A stretch of 64,000 nucleotides of DNA, taken from positions 1-64,000 of the forward strand of contig NZ_BMWA01000038.1 in the NCBI RefSeq assembly GCF_014650995.1, written 5' to 3'. This DNA comes from Streptomyces viridiviolaceus (GTDB lineage: Bacteria > Actinomycetota > Actinomycetes > Streptomycetales > Streptomycetaceae). Below, piece by piece: positions 60,140-64,000 of this stretch. The translations under genes and the position numbers were made by a program. Numbering within the stretch: the stretch's first letter is position 1; every line of letters begins with the position of its first letter. The notes below the pieces were generated by a model, which searched no databases, had not been told where the DNA came from, and worked only from the letters and a program-made list of their open reading frames with translations.

Positions 60140-61492
60140 CTACGCCTTCACTCGTTCGATCAGCGCGACCTTGACGTGGTCCGGGCGCTTCAGCGTCCCG
60201 TCGGGGACGAGCTCCACGACCGTCTTTACATTGAGGGCCGAACGGATGCGCTGTTCGAGCGTGGTCCGCAGTTCCTGCTGCTGTTCCTGGCTCATTCCCG
60301 CCGCGTGCTCCACGACCAGGGGGAGCGGACGCTGGGTCGAGTGTCCTTCGAAGTCCGCCCGGATACGCATTTCCCCAGTCGTCGAGGGTGCCAACTCGAC
60401 GACGAGCTGCTTGATCGCCGACGGGAAGACGTTGATTCCGCGCACGATCAGCATGTCGTCCGTGCGGCCGATGCACCGGACTTTGTACCCGGTGCGACCG
60501 CATGAGCAGTCGGTTCCGGTCACCACGACATGGTCCCTGGTGCGGAAGCGCAGCAGCGGCGACGCCTGGCGGCGCAGTGCGGTGTAGACGAGTTCGCCCT
60601 GCGCGCCCTCGACCGGTGCGATCTGCTCGCCGGTCTCGGGGTTGATCAGCTCGGCGATCATGAGGTCGGGGGACAGGAAGTGCATTCCCTCACCCGCCTC
60701 GCACTCACCCCAGTAGGTGCAGGCGATGTCGGTCCCGCCGAGCATCTCCCGCGCGGTCGCACCCCACAGCGACTCGAGCTTCTCCCGCACGGCCGGCAGG
60801 CCGCCGCCGGGCTCGCCGCCGACACTGATGGCGCGGACACCGAGTTCGCCGGCGAGGCGGCCGACGATCCGCGGTGCCTGTTCGGCGAGGTGAGTGAGGA
60901 AGTACGGCGTGCCGATCAGCGCGTTCGGCCGCTGGTCCGCCTGCACACGCAGCAGCCGCTCCGCGCCCGCCTCCGCACCGATGGGAATATCGACGATGCC
61001 CATGTACTGCAGTATCTGGACGACTGGCAGTCCACCGACGAATCCCTTGCTCATGCCGAAGGCATGCAGCAGCCGGTCGCCCGGCCGGAAGCCGTTCGCG
61101 TAAAGCGCCCTGGCCCCCAGTTCGCACCAGGTGACGATGTCGTTCGCGGTCAGCGCCACGTACGACGGGCTTCCCGTGGTACCCGACGAAGCCTGAATCT
61201 GCACGATGGCGCTGTCGTCCACGGCGACATGAGCGCCCAGTGGCGGCGAACCGGCCAGACTGTCGCGGAGTTCCTGCTTCTCGGTGAAGGGGAGGCCGGC
61301 CAGATCGTCGACCGTCCTGATCTTCGTCACATCGACGTTGTGCTTGGAAAACTTCTCGCGGTAAAAGGCGCTGTTCGCCGCTAGATGAGCAATTTGTTCC
61401 CTCAAACGCTCATCCTGGACCGCCCGCGCCTCCGCGGAGGAAATGGTCTCGACCGGGCTCCAGTACTTCTCTGAGAACGGAGCAACTGCCAT
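60140..61492 (-). CDS. Phenylacetate-CoA ligase-like (PaaK) adenylate-forming enzyme
   Basis: 450-residue PaaK-type ligase: FYREKFSKHNVD and DLAGLPFTEKQELRDS N-terminal signature, the P-loop ASSGTTGSPSYVALT, middle GGTDIACTYWGECE, RFRTRDHVVVTGTDCSCGRTGYK, and the C-terminal NVFPSAIKQLV hinge region (IVRGINVFPS) with late Lys (DGTLKRPDHVKV). This class activates aryl- or cycloalkyl-acetic acids to CoA esters. Its promoter region faces the CoA transferase with AT-rich elements on both sides. The acid may come from the nearby aldehyde dehydrogenase. Confidence 0.9.
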   Translation of the reverse strand: MAVAPFSEKYWSPVETISSAEARAVQDERLREQIAHLAANSAFYREKFSKHNVDVTKIRTVDDLAGLPFTEKQELRDSLAGSPPLGAHVAVDDSAIVQIQASSGTTGSPSYVALTANDIVTWCELGARALYANGFRPGDRLLHAFGMSKGFVGGLPVVQILQYMGIVDIPIGAEAGAERLLRVQADQRPNALIGTPYFLTHLAEQAPRIVGRLAGELGVRAISVGGEPGGGLPAVREKLESLWGATAREMLGGTDIACTYWGECEAGEGMHFLSPDLMIAELINPETGEQIAPVEGAQGELVYTALRRQASPLLRFRTRDHVVVTGTDCSCGRTGYKVRCIGRTDDMLIVRGINVFPSAIKQLVVELAPSTTGEMRIRADFEGHSTQRPLPLVVEHAAGMSQEQQQELRTTLEQRIRSALNVKTVVELVPDGTLKRPDHVKVALIERVKA

Positions 61493-61613
61493 GACGCCTC
61501 CTTCTCGCCCCGGCGCTTCGATGGCCGCTGTGAGATCGAACTCATCGGAATACCTGTCAGGCGTCTAGGTAATCATTCGCACGTAGGCGTGCAGCTCACT
61601 GAGGAGCCTATGG

Positions 61614-61642
61614 ATCATATATCTTATTCGTGAATCCATCCA
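61614..61642 (-). promoter_or_regulatory. AT-rich element, promoter of PaaK-like gene
   Basis: Minus strand: TGGATG (61642-61637), 17-nt spacer with AAGATA, then TATGAT (61619-61614). Resembles the GntR-type elements. Confidence 0.4.
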
Positions 61643-61754
61643 GGGCAGCGGAGAGAATGCGAATGAGATCGTCTGCCTGCGAGGGGTGCCTGGGGCGATT
61701 TGATCCACTTTGCTCCAGACTGCCGAAGGCTACCGGGTTGGGCAGTCGCGAGCG

Positions 61755-61783
61755 TTCCGGAGCTTTGAAATATCATATATAGT
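61755..61783 (+). promoter_or_regulatory. AT-rich element, promoter of CoA transferase
   Basis: TTCCGG (61755-61760), 17-nt spacer containing GAAATATCATA, then TATAGT (61778-61783). Divergent partner of the element at 61614. Confidence 0.4.
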
Positions 61784-61937
61784 CGTTGGGGCATGGCGCA
61801 GGGCATGCTTCCTTGATCCTGTCGCCGTCGCGCCCGCCGGGTCGTGCCCGGGCCCATGTCCTGCGCCGTGAACGACCTGCCCCTGTTGCGTCACCGGCAC
61901 TTCGGCGCTCACCCATCAGCCGGTCGAAAGGATGATC

Positions 61938-63107
61938 ATGTCCTCTGGAGAACTGCCCGCACGGAGGGGACTGCTGTCCGGCCTCAGGGTTGTCGAGCTC
62001 TCGAGCTATGTGGCCACCCCTCTGTGCGGGCTCGCGCTCGCGCAACTGGGCGCCGACGTCGTCCGGGTCGAACCCCTCGGCGGAGCGGCCGACCGCACAC
62101 GCTGGCCGCTGGCCGATTCCGGTACCAGCTTGTACTGGTCGGGTCTCAACAAGGGCAAGCGCGCCGTGGCCGTCGACATGGAATCCGCAGCGGAGCGTCG
62201 ACGGGTGGTGGACCTGATTCTGCAGGGCGGTCCGTGCGTGGTGGTGAGCAACAGCGACAGGTACCCGGAGTTCGGCTACGAGGCACTCAGTGTGCGCCGT
62301 TCCGACGTGATCCATGTCCTCCTGCAGGGGCGTGCCGACGGGGGCGCCGGCGTGGACTACACGGTCCAGGCCGCCACCGGGTTCCCCCTGATCACCGGAG
62401 CGCCCGGAACCGAGCCGGTGAACCACGTGCTGCCGGCCTGGGACATCGCAGCCGGTTTGTACCTCGCGATCGGACTGCTCGCCGCGGAGCGGGAGCGGCT
62501 CGTCACCGGGCGGGGCCGCGGGATACGAGTCGCCCTCGAGGACGTCGCCCTCGCCACGGCGGGCAACCTCGGCTACCTGGCCGAGGCGCAGGTCACGGAT
62601 CACCAGCGCACGAAGTCCGGCAACGACGTCTTCGGCACCTACGGCCGTGACTTCGTGACTGCGGACGGCGTGCGGGTGATGGTGGTGGTTTTGACGAAGC
62701 GTCACTGGAGCAAGTTGCTGACCGCGACCGGTCTGACGGCCGCGTTCGAGGGCCTCGCCAACGCGCTGGACATCGATTTCTCCAGTGAGTCGGAGCGGTA
62801 CGAGCACCGTGAACTGATCTCGACTCTGCTGGCGCGGTGGTTCAGCAGCACCCCGTTCGCCGTTGCGGCCGAGACCCTGGACAGCCACCGGATTCTGTGG
62901 GAACGCTACCGGAGTTTCGAGGAGCTCGGCCGTGACGGCGGCGCCGCTCTTCGCAAGGGTGATCTGTTCGACGTGGTCGACCAGCCCGGAGTCGGCCCGC
63001 ACCTCGCCCCGAAGTCACCGATCGTCGTCGACGGCGAGCGCCTGGATCCCCTGCCTGCCCCCACGGTTGGTCAGCACAACGCGGAGCTTCTGCCGCCGGT
63101 GGAGTAG
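61938..63107 (+). CDS. CoA transferase resembling 2-methylfumaryl-CoA isomerase
   Basis: 389-residue class III CoA-transferase-fold protein. It resembles the 2-methylfumaryl-CoA isomerase (Mct) group by LSGLRVVELSSYVATPL, RTRWPLADSGTSLYWSGLNK, VNHVLPAWDIAAGLYLAIGL and GNLGYLAEAQVTDHQRTKSG, a pattern I recognise from family memory. Mct moves CoA between the two carboxyls of mesaconate within one molecule. Together with the itaconyl/mesaconyl-type MaoC at 48255 this suggests C5-dicarboxyl-CoA chemistry, which is inference. ATG 61938 has better spacing to AAAGG than ATG 61932. Paired with a divergent PaaK-like ligase. Confidence 0.8.
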   Translation: MSSGELPARRGLLSGLRVVELSSYVATPLCGLALAQLGADVVRVEPLGGAADRTRWPLADSGTSLYWSGLNKGKRAVAVDMESAAERRRVVDLILQGGPCVVVSNSDRYPEFGYEALSVRRSDVIHVLLQGRADGGAGVDYTVQAATGFPLITGAPGTEPVNHVLPAWDIAAGLYLAIGLLAAERERLVTGRGRGIRVALEDVALATAGNLGYLAEAQVTDHQRTKSGNDVFGTYGRDFVTADGVRVMVVVLTKRHWSKLLTATGLTAAFEGLANALDIDFSSESERYEHRELISTLLARWFSSTPFAVAAETLDSHRILWERYRSFEELGRDGGAALRKGDLFDVVDQPGVGPHLAPKSPIVVDGERLDPLPAPTVGQHNAELLPPVE

Positions 63108-63123
63108 TGGCGGCGAGGCAGAT

Positions 63124-63167
63124 GCCGCTGGGCCGTCACCGCTTCGGCGCGATCAGGGCCCAGCGGC
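63124..63167. terminator. Hairpin between convergent genes
   Basis: 11-bp stem (63124-63134 with 63157-63167), 22-nt loop. Confidence 0.55.
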
Positions 63168-63171
63168 GCGC

Positions 63172-63876
63172 TCAGGAGGCCGACTCCTGTCTGCTCCACA
63201 GCCCGCGCTCCTCGAGGATGTCGACCAGGTGGTCCGCGCCCTCGGCGATGTGCTGCTGCATGAGTGACCTCGCCTCGTGCGCCTTCCCCCGGCACAAGGC
63301 GTCGAGCAAGAGCGGATGTTCGTGCCGGGTCGCTGCGACGTGGCCCTCTATCGCGGCGTAGAAGCGATTGGGTACGCGCTGGACGACGGAGTTGAGCAGG
63401 AGGGTGAGGCGGTGTGAACCCGCCGCCAGGTTGATCTCGCGGTGAAAGGCGTGGCCCAGGTCGGCGATGCGCCCTTCGTCGCCGACGGAGATGGCCGTCT
63501 CGTGCTCTTCGAGGATGGTCTCGAGCCTGACGATCCGCTCGCCTGTGATCTTCGTGGCGGCACGAGCGGCCAGCTCGCCCGCCAGTCGCGCCTGGGTCCA
63601 GAACAGGTCACGGACGTCCTGCCGGGTGAAGGGGGCGACGACGAAGCCGCGACGGGGGACCAGTTGGACGAACCCCTCACTCCTCAGGGAGACCAGGCCC
63701 TCTCGAACCGGCGTGTTGCTCACGCCGACCGCCGCGGCTATGGGCTCGATGCGCAGAAACTCGCCCGGTCGCACCTGGCCTGAGATGATCAGCTCACGGA
63801 CATGGCTCGCCACTTCTTCGGGAAGCCGTTTCCGCTTGCCGTCACGCGCTTGCATCGTGACCACGGTGTCGCTCAT
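63172..63876 (-). CDS. GntR/FCD transcriptional regulator 4
   Basis: 234-residue member of the same paralogue group: PEEVASHVRELIISGQVRPG, SNTPVREGLVSLRSEGF, RRGFVVAPFTRQDVRDL and FCD core HAFHREINLAAG, VPNRFYAAIEGHV, MQQHIAEGADHLVD. The recognition helix and wing agree almost wholly with the duplicated copies, so the binding sites should be alike. ATG 63876 follows GGGAGACGG. Upstream AT-rich element (63903) fits autoregulation. Convergent with the CoA transferase, so its target is probably the AT-rich promoters 61614 and 61755 nearby. Confidence 0.92.
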   Translation of the reverse strand: MSDTVVTMQARDGKRKRLPEEVASHVRELIISGQVRPGEFLRIEPIAAAVGVSNTPVREGLVSLRSEGFVQLVPRRGFVVAPFTRQDVRDLFWTQARLAGELAARAATKITGERIVRLETILEEHETAISVGDEGRIADLGHAFHREINLAAGSHRLTLLLNSVVQRVPNRFYAAIEGHVAATRHEHPLLLDALCRGKAHEARSLMQQHIAEGADHLVDILEERGLWSRQESAS

Positions 63877-63902
63877 CGCCGTCTCCCACCTCCTCCGAGG
63901 TT

Positions 63903-63917
63903 GAAGCATAATATACG
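63903..63917 (-). promoter_or_regulatory. AT-rich element, promoter of GntR regulator 4
   Basis: Minus strand GTATATTATGCTTC, with TATTAT (63913-63908) as probable -10. Shares ATGCTTC with the elements at 31313 and 54448. Confidence 0.45.
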
Positions 63918-64000
63918 ATCGATCGCCTTGGGCTGACTCGGGCGTGAGAGCGACGATCGGAAGTGGGAGAGCGACGACCGTCCGGACGGGCGACCGTCCG

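Noticed and set aside
1..64000. CRISPR arrays, tRNA/rRNA genes, prophage or plasmid replication origins
   Set aside because: Scanned by eye for spaced repeats, cloverleaf ends and phage or replication proteins; none seen.

Overview
The window looks like a Streptomyces (or close actinomycete) chromosome. It is very GC-rich with strong G/C bias at third codon positions, uses many GTG/TTG starts, and carries roadblock/DUF742/P450 'conservon' genes, an IS481 element and several GntR/FCD, MarR, LysR and GAF-Fis regulators. No rRNA, tRNA, CRISPR or plasmid replication gene was seen. Nearly everything is accessory catabolism of CoA-bound organic acids plus one small biosynthesis-like block.

Layout. 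1-6.5 kb: a MarR-controlled oxidoreductase/efflux block (two aldo/keto reductases, a luciferase-type monooxygenase, a GlcG/HbpS protein, an MFS pump, MarR and a quinone-oxidoreductase-like protein). 6.5-8.5 kb: gene debris (a phosphatase tail, a frameshifted lipoprotein) and an intact IS481-type element. 8.7-18.1 kb: hydrolase, FAD monooxygenase, acyl-CoA ligase, zinc alcohol dehydrogenase, aldehyde dehydrogenase, VOC protein, SDR and ABM-type monooxygenase. 18.2-26.4 kb: a long same-strand run (racemase-like class III CoA transferase, acyl-CoA dehydrogenase, MaoC protein, cysteine-less thiolase-like protein, DUF35 protein, two more CoA transferases) ending in a terminator and a LysR gene. 26.5-36.9 kb: DUF4286-like protein, aldehyde dehydrogenase, GAF-Fis regulator, then an aldehyde dehydrogenase and a secreted beta-propeller/PKD protein bracketed by two identical 739-bp copies of a GntR/FCD gene, then a broken ltrA-like gene. 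37-39.3 kb: MarR and an MFS-universal stress protein fusion. 39.4-46.6 kb: P450, DUF742 and roadblock proteins, two stand-alone condensation-domain proteins, a 36-codon ORF coupled to them, and a second GAF-Fis regulator. 46.7-64 kb: a second CoA module (MaoC, AMP ligase, acyl-CoA dehydrogenase, racemase-like protein), hydrolase, metallo-beta-lactamase-fold enzyme, MHS-type transporter, aldehyde and alcohol dehydrogenases, PaaK-like ligase, a CoA transferase resembling 2-methylfumaryl-CoA isomerase, and two more GntR/FCD regulators.

How it may work together (inference): a substrate is imported, opened or oxidised by monooxygenases, hydrolases and alcohol/aldehyde dehydrogenases, activated by CoA ligases or CoA transferases, epimerised at a 2-methyl branch, dehydrogenated, hydrated, and cleaved by a thiolase-like/DUF35 pair resembling aldolase complexes of steroid side-chain degradation.

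The most interesting signal is regulatory. By eye there are four promoter families: (i) AT-rich elements, often in the -35/-10 spacer, next to genes of the CoA modules and the GntR/FCD genes themselves; (ii) TGTCCA-N6-TGGACA palindromes next to the GAF-Fis regulator and aldehyde dehydrogenase, the VOC gene and the peptide/condensation operon; (iii) three promoters of the form TTGGAY-N17-TAAYNT with a shared upstream TTCG box; (iv) paired TTGCAT/ATGCAA promoters in the MarR block. Together they suggest that scattered transcription units form one regulon network.
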